A DNA stretch of 64,000 nt, from NCBI RefSeq assembly GCF_000235425.2, contig NZ_KI912266.1, positions 798,273 to 862,272 on the forward strand, in the 5' to 3' direction. Of this stretch, positions 9,583 through 17,819 are shown in pieces; the first letter of the stretch is position 1; every line of letters begins with the position of its first letter. A model generated the notes under the pieces. It was given only the letters and a program-made list of their open reading frames with translations, did no database searches and was not told the origin of the DNA. Source of the DNA: Pseudofrankia saprophytica (GTDB lineage Bacteria > Actinomycetota > Actinomycetes > Frankiales > Frankiaceae). A program made the position numbers and the translations under genes.

Positions 9583-10286
9583 GCGCCCACCCCCAGGCAG
9601 TCGCGCAGCCGGATCAGGCCGTCGCGCATACGGGTCTTCACGGTCGGGACCGGGGTCGAGAGCAGGTGCGCGACTTCCCGGTAGGTGTGGCCGTTGTAGT
9701 AGGCCAACATGATCGATTCACGTTGGAGGTCGGTGAGACCGCCCAGACAGCGGCGAAGCCGCTCGTACTCGAGCCGCAGCTCGACCTGCTCGGTGACGTC
9801 GTCGTAGCCGACGTCACCGTCCCGCGGCGCCCACACCGCGCCGACCCGCCGTTCCCGGTCGGTCGCCGCCTGGGCCGAACGCACCCGGTCGACGGCCCGC
9901 CGGTGCGCGAGCGCGCAGGTCCAACCGGCGGCGCTCCCCTTGGCCGGGTCGAAACGGCTCGCGAGCCGCCAGATCTCGACGAAGACCTCCTGGGTCACCT
10001 CCTCCGCCTGGGCCGGATCGCGCACGACCCGCTTGACCAGGCCGAAGACCTGGGGGGACAGCTGGTCGTAGAAGGCGGCGAAGGCGTCGCTGTCGCCCCG
10101 GCCTGCGCGTTGAAGCAACTGCTCCGGGGCTGCCCCGCCGCTAGTGGTGGTGGCGCCGTAGTCCGCCGCCGCGACGGCATAGAGCGCTCTGCCGTCGTCG
10201 TCATCCGCGCGTTGGGGCATGGGCCGGAACCTCCGGGTCATGAGTGGGGCGTCATCGCCGGCCGCGCCCTCTCGTGGCGCGGTCAC
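9579..10286 (-). CDS. sigK: ECF sigma factor, SigK type
   Basis: 235 residues with an N-terminal extension of about 55. Region 2 spans FAAFYDQLSPQVFGLVKRVV to VTQEVFVEIWRLA. Region 4 spans LTDLQRESIMLAYYNGHTYR to VPTVKTRMRDGLIRL. Length and partner match mycobacterial SigK. The start could also be the ATG at 10241 (MTRRFRPM). Its targets usually include its own promoter, so one may lie in 10287-10770, but I could not identify a site with confidence. Confidence 0.93.
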   Translation of the reverse strand: MTAPREGAAGDDAPLMTRRFRPMPQRADDDDGRALYAVAAADYGATTTSGGAAPEQLLQRAGRGDSDAFAAFYDQLSPQVFGLVKRVVRDPAQAEEVTQEVFVEIWRLASRFDPAKGSAAGWTCALAHRRAVDRVRSAQAATDRERRVGAVWAPRDGDVGYDDVTEQVELRLEYERLRRCLGGLTDLQRESIMLAYYNGHTYREVAHLLSTPVPTVKTRMRDGLIRLRDCLGVGA

Positions 10287-10770
10287 TGGTAGTTCGACGC
10301 TGCGGCCCCGCCGGATTGCCCAACCCTGAGATCGTCTTCAACTGTTTACCTGGACGAAAGATCACAGACGGACCGCCCGGTCCGGCCCGGCGCCTGGCTG
10401 GGCGACCAGAGGTCCCCCGACGGAGCCAGGCAATGATCATCAGCGCCTGGCCGGCGCGGCTCAGCCCATGGCCGAGCGGGCCTAATCGCAGACACCTTCG
10501 ACGGTAAGGCGACGGGTCGGAGACCTGACACCCGGAGTAGTGAAAACGTACCACCTCTCCTCCGGGAGGCGGTGGCAGAATCGAGATACCGAGAAGGTGA
10601 AACCGCCGAGGCCTGCTCGCGGCCACCCCGACGATCCGGGTGCTTTCAGGCGTCCAGAGGAATGGAATTCCGTTCTTTCACAGCCACGATGCACGGCCCG
10701 CACAACAACCCTGTGACGGTTTCCACCACAACGAAAAACCCACTCTTTTAACACTTTTGAGGAGAACGCC
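10287..10770. other. Divergent intergenic region between sigK and lipoprotein gene
   Basis: 484 bp without a convincing gene. It contains a 16-bp near-palindrome GAATGGAATTCCGTTC (10660-10675), a single TCACAGC (10678-10684), and a GAGGAG ribosome site 7 nt before the lipoprotein GTG. AT content rises near 10730-10765 (ttttaacacttttgagg), as expected for a promoter and leader. Confidence 0.5.
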
Positions 10771-11556
10771 GTGCCTGTTCGTCGCGCGCGTGTGCTGGCC
10801 GCCGTGGCCGGGCTGGCGGGAACGCTCACACTCACGGTCGCCTGCGCCGCCGGCTCGGCGGCACCAGCGGTGAACGCCGCGGAATCCTCGTCTCCGACAT
10901 CGCTCGCCCCGGAATCCACCGCTTCGGAATCCACCGCCACGGCTTCGACCGACAGTCCCGCCCCGGCGCCTCGGAGCACGCCGGCCGGGTCGCGCGGTGC
11001 CGATGACGGCGACGTGGACGGGGATGGCAAGGCCGACGAACTGACGATCCCCAAGGCAGGTACCCTTTCTGCCCGGTATTCGGGCGGAGGCGGCGACACC
11101 GTCCCCTTCGACTCCGCCGATCCCGCTTTTGTCGACGTCCGCGTTCTGGGTGTCGTCGACGCCGATGGTGACGGCCATGGCGAGGTGTTCGTCAGGACCG
11201 ACCAGGGTGCCGCCCACAGTGCCACGACGGTGTTCCGGTACACCGACGGCCACCTTCGCCTGATGACGCTGGACGGCGCGCAGGCCTCGCTCCCAGCCGG
11301 CGGTTCGACCGGGTTCGTTGCGTCCTGGAGCTGCCGGCCCACGGGCGCGACCGAGGCCGCGTTGGCCACGGCGTCCGGCGCCAGCAGCGAGCCAAACGTC
11401 TACACCCTGCACATCGCGTATTACCGGTTCGATGGCGACCGTCTCGTCCAGTTGCGAACCATGTCCGCGGGACCCGCCGCCCTCGGCACTCTCCCGGTCG
11501 AGCGCGACCGCGTCACCGGCAAGCCCGGCTGCGGCTCCGTCGATCTCGCGGAATAG
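10771..11556 (+). CDS. Secreted lipoprotein with Asp-rich calcium-binding-like motifs
   Basis: 261 residues from a GTG preceded by GAGGAG. Signal peptide with lipobox LTVAC (Cys25), so it is a membrane-anchored lipoprotein. A Ser/Thr/Pro/Ala-rich linker (about 30-75) follows, then DVDGDGKAD and VVDADGDGHGEV, which resemble EF-hand or FG-GAP Ca2+ loops (DxDxDG), then a domain of unknown function with two or three Cys. The family is unrecognised. Divergence from sigK-rskA suggests it may belong to the SigK regulon, but only position supports this. Confidence 0.75.
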   Translation: MPVRRARVLAAVAGLAGTLTLTVACAAGSAAPAVNAAESSSPTSLAPESTASESTATASTDSPAPAPRSTPAGSRGADDGDVDGDGKADELTIPKAGTLSARYSGGGGDTVPFDSADPAFVDVRVLGVVDADGDGHGEVFVRTDQGAAHSATTVFRYTDGHLRLMTLDGAQASLPAGGSTGFVASWSCRPTGATEAALATASGASSEPNVYTLHIAYYRFDGDRLVQLRTMSAGPAALGTLPVERDRVTGKPGCGSVDLAE

Positions 11557-11589
11557 CCAGCCAACCCGACTGACCCCGCCGAGAGGTAC

Positions 11590-13995
11590 CTAATAGGTGA
11601 CCGGCTCCGGGACGGTTTCCTGGGGCTTCAGGTGGTTGAGGATCTCTGGAAGCCGGTTGGAATGGAGGACGCCGAGGGAGCGGGTCGCTCGGGTCAGCGC
11701 GACGTAGAGGTCGTTCAGTCCGCGGGGGGACTCTGTGATGATCCGATCCGGGTCCACGACCAGGACCGTGTCGAACTCGAGGCCCTTGGACTGGCGGACG
11801 GTGAGGACCGCGACCGGGGAGGCCAGGTCGGGATCCTCGCCGACGGTGGTGGTGACGGGAAGGACCGCCGCGAGTTCGCGGCTCAGGTCGTCGAGCAGAT
11901 CCGCCGGGACGAGGACCGCCAGGCGGCCACCGTCAGGACCATCGCCAAGGGACGCGCGCAGGTCGGCGGCCTCGCGGGCGGTGACCGCGGCCAGCTCACC
12001 GGCGAGCATGTCCGGCTCGACGGCGAGGCTCCATGGCGAGGTGCCGGTCTCCCGGACGGAGCGTGGCGGTTCCAGCTCCGGGTCGATCGAGGCGAGCACG
12101 CTGGCGGCGACCGACATGATCTCGGCCGGGGTGCGGTAGTTGACCGTCAGCCGTTCCAGCCGCCAGCGGTCGCCCAGATGCGGCCCGAGGACGGGACGCC
12201 ACGACGAGGCACCGGCGAGGTCGCCGGTCTGGGCGACGTCGCCGACCAGCGTCATGGAACGGCTCGGGCAGCGGCGCATGACCATGCGCCAGGCCATGTG
12301 GGAGAGCTCCTGGGCCTCGTCCACGATCACGTGCCCGTAGGCCCAGGTCCGGTCGGCGGCTGCGCGCTCGGCCGTCGAACGGTCGTCGTCGTCCTCGTGC
12401 CGCTCCGCGAGCCGCTCGGCGTCCAGCAGGTCGGAGACCATGAGGACGTCCGGGTCGTCGTCCAGGTCCCGGGTGAGGATGTCCACGACGCCCTGCGCGT
12501 AGGCGATCCGCTCGCGGCGGCGGCGTTCCGCGGCGACCAGCGCCTCGGTCTCGTCCTCGCCCAGCAGTTCGGCGGCCTCGTCGAGCAACGGCGCGTCCGC
12601 CGCGGTCCACACCCCGTCGGCCGCGCGGCCACCGTGCGGATCGGCGCGGTAGAGCAGCAGCCGCTCGTCGTCGGCGAGACCGGCCTCCTCGCCGGCCGAG
12701 GCCAGCAGGTCCTCGTCGGCGAACAGGTCGGTCAGCAGCCACTGGGGAGTGAGGACCGGCCACAGGTCGTCGAGCGCGGTGAGCGCCCCGCCGTCCTGGC
12801 CCAGCTCCCGGCGGATGTCGTCCAGGATCTCGTCACCGAGCAGGTTGGTGTCGGGGCCCGGCGCGTCGTCCTCGCCGAGCGGGTCCTCGGCGTAGGGGTC
12901 GGCGCCGAGCCGGTCGGCGTACTGCTGGGCGAGCGCGTCGATGACAGCGCGGACGAACACCGGGCGGGCCTGGTTGTGCGGACGCCGGGTGGCCCGAGCC
13001 CGGTCGCGGGCCGCCTCACAGGTGGCCGGGTCGAGCAGCAGGACCTCGTCCTCGAACGGGATCTCCAGCGCCTCGTCGGGCACGCTCTGCCGGTCGCGCA
13101 CCGCGGCTTCGATCAGCGCGGCCATCCGGGCGTCGCCCTTGAGCTGAGCGACCGCGCGCGGCTCGCTCCGCCCGGCGCGGACGCCCGGGAACAGGTCACC
13201 GACGGTGGACAGCACCACGCTGGTCTCACCGAGCGCGGGCAGGACGTGCGATATGTAACGCAGGAAGGTCGGGTTCGGGCCGATGACCAGTACGCCACGC
13301 TTCGACAGCTGCTCACGGTAGGTGTAGAGCAGGTACGCGGCGCGGTGCAGCGCGACGGCCGTCTTGCCCGTGCCGGGGCCGCCCTGCACGACGAGCACCC
13401 CCGAATGCCCGGCCCGGATGATCCGGTCCTGCTCGGCCTGGATCGTCTCGACGATGTCGCCCATCCGGCCCGTGCGACCGGCGGTCAGCGCGGCGAGCAG
13501 CCGCGCCTCGCCGGTGAGCGTCTCGTGCCCGGACTGGCCGTCGGGGGCGGCCGCGTCGAGATCGAGCACCTCGTCGTCGATCTGGAACACCCGGCGGCGC
13601 GACGTGCGGATATGCCGGCGCCGACGGACCCCTTCCGGAGAGGCGGCGGTGGCGAGATAGAAGGGACGGGCTGCGGGGGCCCGCCAGTCGATCAGCAGTG
13701 GGGTGTAGTCGTCGGACTCGTCGAAAATACCCAGACGACCGACATAGCGGGTCTCACCGTCGTGGAAGTCGAGCCGGCCGAAGCAGAGTCCGTCCTCGGC
13801 GGCGTCGAACCGGGCGAGCTGGCGGGTGTGCATCGCCGCCGTGGCCTGACGTTCGGTGTGGGCCTGCGGCCTGCCACCCGGCCGCTCCCGCAGGGCCTCG
13901 GCGAGCTGGGCGGACGCCTGTTCCCGGAAGTTGTCAAGACGCCCGTAGAGCATGGAGACATACTCCTGCTCACGCCCTACTTCTTCGTTTGACAA
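11590..13995 (-). CDS. HelD/HelR-type helicase-like RNA polymerase recycling ATPase
   Basis: 801 residues. The N-terminus (EEVGREQEYVSMLYGRLDNF) is the coiled-coil arm of HelD that enters RNA polymerase. SF1 motifs follow: Walker A GGPGTGKT, motif II VDEAQELSH, motif III QTGDLAGASSW, motif IV NYRTPAEIM, motif V SKGLEFDTV and motif VI YVALTRATRSLG. Actinobacterial HelD frees stalled polymerase, and the HelR subgroup confers rifamycin tolerance. The TTG at 13995 is preferred: GGGGAG lies 5 nt upstream and the encoded start matches family N-termini. An ATG at 14070 would add 25 unrelated residues encoded by a tandem repeat. Confidence 0.9.
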   Translation of the reverse strand: MSNEEVGREQEYVSMLYGRLDNFREQASAQLAEALRERPGGRPQAHTERQATAAMHTRQLARFDAAEDGLCFGRLDFHDGETRYVGRLGIFDESDDYTPLLIDWRAPAARPFYLATAASPEGVRRRRHIRTSRRRVFQIDDEVLDLDAAAPDGQSGHETLTGEARLLAALTAGRTGRMGDIVETIQAEQDRIIRAGHSGVLVVQGGPGTGKTAVALHRAAYLLYTYREQLSKRGVLVIGPNPTFLRYISHVLPALGETSVVLSTVGDLFPGVRAGRSEPRAVAQLKGDARMAALIEAAVRDRQSVPDEALEIPFEDEVLLLDPATCEAARDRARATRRPHNQARPVFVRAVIDALAQQYADRLGADPYAEDPLGEDDAPGPDTNLLGDEILDDIRRELGQDGGALTALDDLWPVLTPQWLLTDLFADEDLLASAGEEAGLADDERLLLYRADPHGGRAADGVWTAADAPLLDEAAELLGEDETEALVAAERRRRERIAYAQGVVDILTRDLDDDPDVLMVSDLLDAERLAERHEDDDDRSTAERAAADRTWAYGHVIVDEAQELSHMAWRMVMRRCPSRSMTLVGDVAQTGDLAGASSWRPVLGPHLGDRWRLERLTVNYRTPAEIMSVAASVLASIDPELEPPRSVRETGTSPWSLAVEPDMLAGELAAVTAREAADLRASLGDGPDGGRLAVLVPADLLDDLSRELAAVLPVTTTVGEDPDLASPVAVLTVRQSKGLEFDTVLVVDPDRIITESPRGLNDLYVALTRATRSLGVLHSNRLPEILNHLKPQETVPEPVTY

Positions 13996-14034
13996 TTCAA
14001 CTCCCCGGCCAGTAAAATGCGCCCCGCGACATTG

Positions 14035-14119
14035 CTCGTATCTTGATGGGCCTCGTATCTTGATGGGCATCCCGATGACGACGGACGACTTTCGAATTCT
14101 AGCCCTCGAATTCTAGCCC
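14035..14119. repeat. Two tandem duplications upstream of helD
   Basis: A 17-bp unit ctcgtatcttgatgggc is repeated head-to-tail (14035-14051, 14052-14068). A 14-bp unit tcgaattctagccc is repeated at 14092-14105 and 14106-14119. The second pair includes the apbE stop codon and, read toward helD, duplicates TAGAAT, a plausible -10 hexamer. Confidence 0.85.
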
Positions 14120-14913
14120 TCGGAAGACGCGAACCGGCCGCCGTAAAACCCGGTCGAACTGTCCAGCCGGCCGGCGGAGTCCACGGTGAGCCACTCCCAG
14201 CCGTCGCTGGCGAGGTCCTTCAGGAGGTCCGGCGCACATGCGCCCGCGGCAAGGCCCGCGGTGGCGAAGGCGTCGGCCAAGGCCAGGTCTGGCCCGACGA
14301 CGGTCACGGAGGCGAGACCGGTCGCGGGCGTCCCGGTCCGCGGGTCGCGGACATGGTCGCCCTGCTCGGCGGTGCCGGAGGTGGCGACGGCCAGGTCCGT
14401 GCCCTCGACGACGGCGACCACCCGGTCCCGGTGGAATGGGTCCGCGATCCCGACCCGCCAGGACCGCCCCTCGGCCGGCGCGCCGCGCAGGCGCATGTCG
14501 CCGGCCGCGTTCACGCAGTGATCGACGAGGCCGGCGGCGGTCAGCGCCGCGGAGGCGACGTCGGCCGCCCAGCCCTTGACCAGGCCGGTCGGGTCGACCG
14601 TGCCGTCACCACGCCAGGCCGGGTCGAACCAGCCGCCGCTGCGGTCCCGGCAGGACTCGGCCAGTCGGTAGACCTCCTGAACGTGCGCAGGGCAGTCCTC
14701 CAGGCCGATCTCGCCGCGTCGCAGCCGGGACACCCAGGACTGCGCCTTGAAGGTGCTGAAGTCCTCGTCCGCCCGGTGCAGCGCAGCGACCGCGGCCTCG
14801 ATCGCGGCCGTGACCTCGACGGTGACCTCGGTCGACGGCGGCCGGACGGCAATGCTGACCACCGTCCCCATCACCGGCTCCGCGTGCACGCGCAGCGGCC
14901 GCCCGTCCGTCAT
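14113..14913 (-). CDS. apbE: ApbE-family FAD:protein FMN transferase (copy A)
   Basis: 266 residues. ApbE enzymes move FMN from FAD onto a Ser/Thr of an extracytosolic flavoprotein. Seen: the N-terminal VMGTVVSI strand, DEDFSTFKAQSWVSRLR, the DPTGLVKGWAAD motif, the NAAGDMRLRG binding motif, ATSGTAEQGDH and the C-terminal ADAFATAGLAAG. No clear signal peptide, so it may act in the cytoplasm. It follows the gene of its likely substrate (FMN-binding protein A) by 2 bp. The paralogue at 20227-21177 is very similar. Confidence 0.92.
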   Translation of the reverse strand: MTDGRPLRVHAEPVMGTVVSIAVRPPSTEVTVEVTAAIEAAVAALHRADEDFSTFKAQSWVSRLRRGEIGLEDCPAHVQEVYRLAESCRDRSGGWFDPAWRGDGTVDPTGLVKGWAADVASAALTAAGLVDHCVNAAGDMRLRGAPAEGRSWRVGIADPFHRDRVVAVVEGTDLAVATSGTAEQGDHVRDPRTGTPATGLASVTVVGPDLALADAFATAGLAAGACAPDLLKDLASDGWEWLTVDSAGRLDSSTGFYGGRFASSEG

Positions 14914-14915
14914 CG

Positions 14916-15503
14916 TCAGAGGCCCGCCCTGTCGATCGCCGACTGGACGGACCACGCATACCCGCTGCTGGTGTAGGACGCGCCGGAGATCTGGTCGATC
15001 TTGGCGCTCTGGATGTCGAGGACCCGCTGCCGCAGGATCGGCACGGCCTCGTTGTTGATCTGGATGTCGCGCCACAACCGGTTCGGGAGCACCAGGGCGA
15101 CCACGTCCGTGATCTTGTTGCCGGTGACCACGATCTGGACCTGCACCGGTCCGTACTTCGTGTCGATCGCGTCGCCGACGACGGTCCGCGGGGTGGGCGC
15201 GACCGATGGGCCCAAGCTGGCGGTGGGGCCGGGCGATGGGGTCGGGCTCGCGGAGGCCGTGGCGTCACCGGCGCTGGAACCCTCGTCGTCGCCGGACGGC
15301 GACCCGTCCGCGCCGCCGGTGGCGGGTCCGGTGGCGGGGCGGCCGGTCTCGGCCACCCCGGGCATGCCGGACGGCGTGACGAGCGCGGCGGGCTGGTCGC
15401 CCTGGGTGGCCAGGGCCTTGCCGCCCACGACGAGGACGACGGTTCCCAGTAGTCCGGCGAAGCCCAGCCGGGCCCGATATGCCTTCCCGGCGTTGAGGTT
15501 CAT
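14916..15503 (-). CDS. Membrane-anchored FMN-binding-domain protein (copy A)
   Basis: 195 residues. An N-terminal signal anchor (about 12-33) leads to a Gly/Ser/Pro-rich linker and a C-terminal FMN_bind domain. The flavinylation motif SGASYTSSGY is at about 173-182; by analogy with NqrC/RnfG, FMN would attach to Ser176 after SGA. It probably relays electrons between the flavocytochrome encoded just upstream and an outside acceptor. The N-terminal 35 residues are almost identical to copy B, which indicates recent duplication or conversion. Confidence 0.9.
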   Translation of the reverse strand: MNLNAGKAYRARLGFAGLLGTVVLVVGGKALATQGDQPAALVTPSGMPGVAETGRPATGPATGGADGSPSGDDEGSSAGDATASASPTPSPGPTASLGPSVAPTPRTVVGDAIDTKYGPVQVQIVVTGNKITDVVALVLPNRLWRDIQINNEAVPILRQRVLDIQSAKIDQISGASYTSSGYAWSVQSAIDRAGL

Positions 15504-15504
15504 G

Positions 15505-17559
15505 TCAGGTCGCGGCGCCCGCTTCCGGCTGCTGGAGGCCGGCCGACGGCACCGCCACCTCCCTTCGGGTCACGTCTTCGTCCCGGTCCCGCTCGTCGGG
15601 GGCGGCGCGCCGCGTGCGGCGGGGGAAACCGGTTGAGTTGTCAGGATCCGAAGGATCCGGCCGTCCGTCGGCGCTGTCGACGCTCTTGGCACTGTCGGCG
15701 CCATCGGCACTACCAGCGTCATCGGCGCCGTCGGGGCGGTCGGCGTCCCGCGGCGCGCCGACGTAGGCGTCGCGCAGCGAGAAGACCTCGGTGTGGATCT
15801 GATCGGCGGCGAGGCCGAGAGTCTGCAGCGAGCGGACAAGCGTATGGATCATGCCGGTGGGTCCGCAGATGAAGACGTCGCGCTCGATCAGGTCCGGCAC
15901 CGCCGCGGCGAGCGCGTCGGCCGCCAACGGGTCATGGCCAAGCTCACGCCGCGACCCGACGATGCCCTGGACCCTCATCCGATGTCTGCTCGCGATGCGC
16001 CGCAGCTCGCTCCACAACGCGAGATCGTCTGCCTTGCGCACCCGGTGGATGACGACGACGTCCTTGCCGCGGTTGGCGAGCTCCTCCGCGAGCGCCCGGA
16101 TCGGCCCGATCCCGCCGCCGCCGGCGACGAGCAGCGACTTGCCGCGGGTCGCTCGCTCGGCGGTGAACAGCCCGAACGGGCCATCGACGACGACGACCGT
16201 GCCAGGACGGAGGCTGGCCATCGCCCTGGACTGGTCGCCCGCGGCCTTGACGGTGATGCGCAGCCGGTCCGGCCGAGGCGGCGCGGACAACGAGTAGGGG
16301 TGCGCGCTGAGCCAGTGCCCCGGGGCGAGGAACCGCCACCGCAGGAACTGGCCGGACCGCGCCCCGAGCCGGTCCACGTTCCGGCCGCGAATCCACACGG
16401 AGACGATCCCCGGCGCCTCCTCGACCACCCGCTCCACGCGCAGTCGATGCCGGACATTCGCGACAAGCGGCAGGACCAGCCGGCCGATGACCAGGCAGGC
16501 GAACACCGTCACGTACATCGCCCGCCAGAGCCGCTGGTTGACCGGATGGCCGACGAACTCGGCACCGGTGGACACCTGGTGCCCATAAACCAGAAGCACG
16601 GCCGCGTAGGCGGCCAGGTGCAGGAAGTACCAGACCTCATAGGAGATCCGCGGGCGCAGCGTACGGGCGCTGGTCACCCCGACGGTGACGAACAGCAGGA
16701 CGCCGATCGTCGCCTTCCACATCTCCGGATAGGTCGTGATCACGGTGAACAGCTCGGACACCGGCTGTCGATGATCGGCGAGGCCGTAGCCCCAGACCGT
16801 CAGCAGCACGTGCGAGACCATCAGCAGCACGATGTTGGTGCCCAGCCCCCGGTGCCAGGCCGCCAGCCGTTCCAGCCCGACGGCCCGCTCGAGCACCGGA
16901 ATCCGGGCCATGAGCAGCAGTTCGACCAGCATCAGGTAGGCCGCGAGCAGCCCGCTGACCCGGCCGAACGCGGTCATCACCGCCGCGCCGCCGTGAAGGC
17001 TGGACCCCGGGGTGGCGAACCACCAGAGCCCCACGACCAGAACGCCCCAGGCCACCAGCCCCGCCCGCACCGCGAGCTGCCCCCGCCGCTGCGCGGACCG
17101 CGATGCCGTCGAACTGGTCGAATTCGTCGAACCCGACGGCCGGCCGCTTGCCCGGCCGACCGCCTGCCCGGTGGTCGGACGGGCGGGCGCCGTGGCCGCC
17201 GCTGGCGCGGCCATAGCTGTAGCCGTAGCCGTAGCCGCCACGGGCTCCGCGGCGGCTACGGCCGCGGCGGGCTCAAGGCGGTAGCCGGGCATGGTCACCG
17301 GCATCTCGGTCCCGCCGACGGGACCTGGCTCGGTCACCGGAGTCCCGTCTTCGACTGGCGCGAGGTCGAGGCGGTAGCCGGGCATGGTCGCCGGCACCTC
17401 GATCGAGCCGAGAGACCCGGGCCCGGCCGCCGGCATCCCGTCCCCCGCCGACGCGAGGTCGAGGCGGTAACCGGGCATGGTCGCCGGTACCCCGCCCTCG
17501 TCGACGGGACCGGGCTCGGTCGCCGAGGTCCCGTCTTCCGGGACCCGAGTGGAGTCCAT
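15505..17559 (-). CDS. Ferric-reductase-like flavocytochrome (copy A)
   Basis: 684 residues. A hydrophilic N-terminus with three PxTMPGYRL repeats is followed by about six TM helices. Histidines in WHRGLG, SHVLL, FLHLA and YGHQ suit two b-type hemes. A ferredoxin-reductase module follows: HPYSLSAPP (FAD), VAGGGGIGPIRAL and FICGPTGM (NAD(P)H). It would pass cytosolic electrons across the membrane to the FMN-binding protein. A C-terminal acidic tail of about 95 residues (DADRPDGADDAGSADG) is absent from copy B. The ATG at 17559 matches the conserved start of copy B (STR[VA]P[ED]DGT). The FMN-binding gene follows 1 bp after its stop. Confidence 0.9.
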   Translation of the reverse strand: MDSTRVPEDGTSATEPGPVDEGGVPATMPGYRLDLASAGDGMPAAGPGSLGSIEVPATMPGYRLDLAPVEDGTPVTEPGPVGGTEMPVTMPGYRLEPAAAVAAAEPVAATATATAMAAPAAATAPARPTTGQAVGRASGRPSGSTNSTSSTASRSAQRRGQLAVRAGLVAWGVLVVGLWWFATPGSSLHGGAAVMTAFGRVSGLLAAYLMLVELLLMARIPVLERAVGLERLAAWHRGLGTNIVLLMVSHVLLTVWGYGLADHRQPVSELFTVITTYPEMWKATIGVLLFVTVGVTSARTLRPRISYEVWYFLHLAAYAAVLLVYGHQVSTGAEFVGHPVNQRLWRAMYVTVFACLVIGRLVLPLVANVRHRLRVERVVEEAPGIVSVWIRGRNVDRLGARSGQFLRWRFLAPGHWLSAHPYSLSAPPRPDRLRITVKAAGDQSRAMASLRPGTVVVVDGPFGLFTAERATRGKSLLVAGGGGIGPIRALAEELANRGKDVVVIHRVRKADDLALWSELRRIASRHRMRVQGIVGSRRELGHDPLAADALAAAVPDLIERDVFICGPTGMIHTLVRSLQTLGLAADQIHTEVFSLRDAYVGAPRDADRPDGADDAGSADGADSAKSVDSADGRPDPSDPDNSTGFPRRTRRAAPDERDRDEDVTRREVAVPSAGLQQPEAGAAT

Positions 17560-17573
17560 AAGGGTAGAGCGTG

Positions 17574-17622
17574 CCTGGTCGGCGGGAGAATTCCCTAGGA
17601 AAGTCCTGCGAATGACTCGTGA
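17574..17622 (-). promoter_or_regulatory. Degenerate 11-bp-phased repeats upstream of ferric reductase A
   Basis: CCTAGGA (17594) and CCTGCGA (17605) lie 11 bp apart, with weaker copies at 17583 and 17616 and an off-grid CCTGGTC at 17574. The stretch around gaattccctaggaaagtcct aligns closely with the repeat block before copy B. It is probably an operator inherited with the duplication. TACCCT just before the ATG could be a -10 element. Confidence 0.45.
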
Positions 17623-17767
17623 TTCTGGAACCGATGCCTGGACACACGCCCCGTTCCGGCAGATCGGCCTTCGGTCGGCACCATGCGCCACCGAGCGGAG
17701 ACTGGACGCAGCCACCAGGTCACGGTGCGGAGTACCCGAACGGGTGGAGAGGCAATGCGTTCGTGGT

Positions 17768-17796
17768 GACGATGGCTACCTGCGGTAACCGTCGTC
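17768..17796. terminator. Terminator of operon B (after sensor kinase 2)
   Basis: 13-bp stem GACGATGGCTACC / GGTAACCGTCGTC with one mismatch and one wobble and a TGC loop, 24 bp past the kinase stop. It separates operon B from the promoter of copy A. Confidence 0.65.
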
Positions 17797-17819
17797 GGGC
17801 CATCGGCCGATGACCGAGG

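Noticed and set aside
10678-10684. PhoP box TCACAGC upstream of the lipoprotein gene
   Set aside because: The copy is single; the position 11 bp further is not a match, so the phased pair is missing.
13996-14112. Rifamycin-associated element (RAE) upstream of helD
   Set aside because: I found no palindrome resembling the published element; only tandem repeats are present.
14606-15268. Overlapping alternative frames inside the ApbE/FMN-binding genes
   Set aside because: Arg/Pro/Ala-rich shadows; the annotated frames carry the ApbE and FMN-binding motifs.
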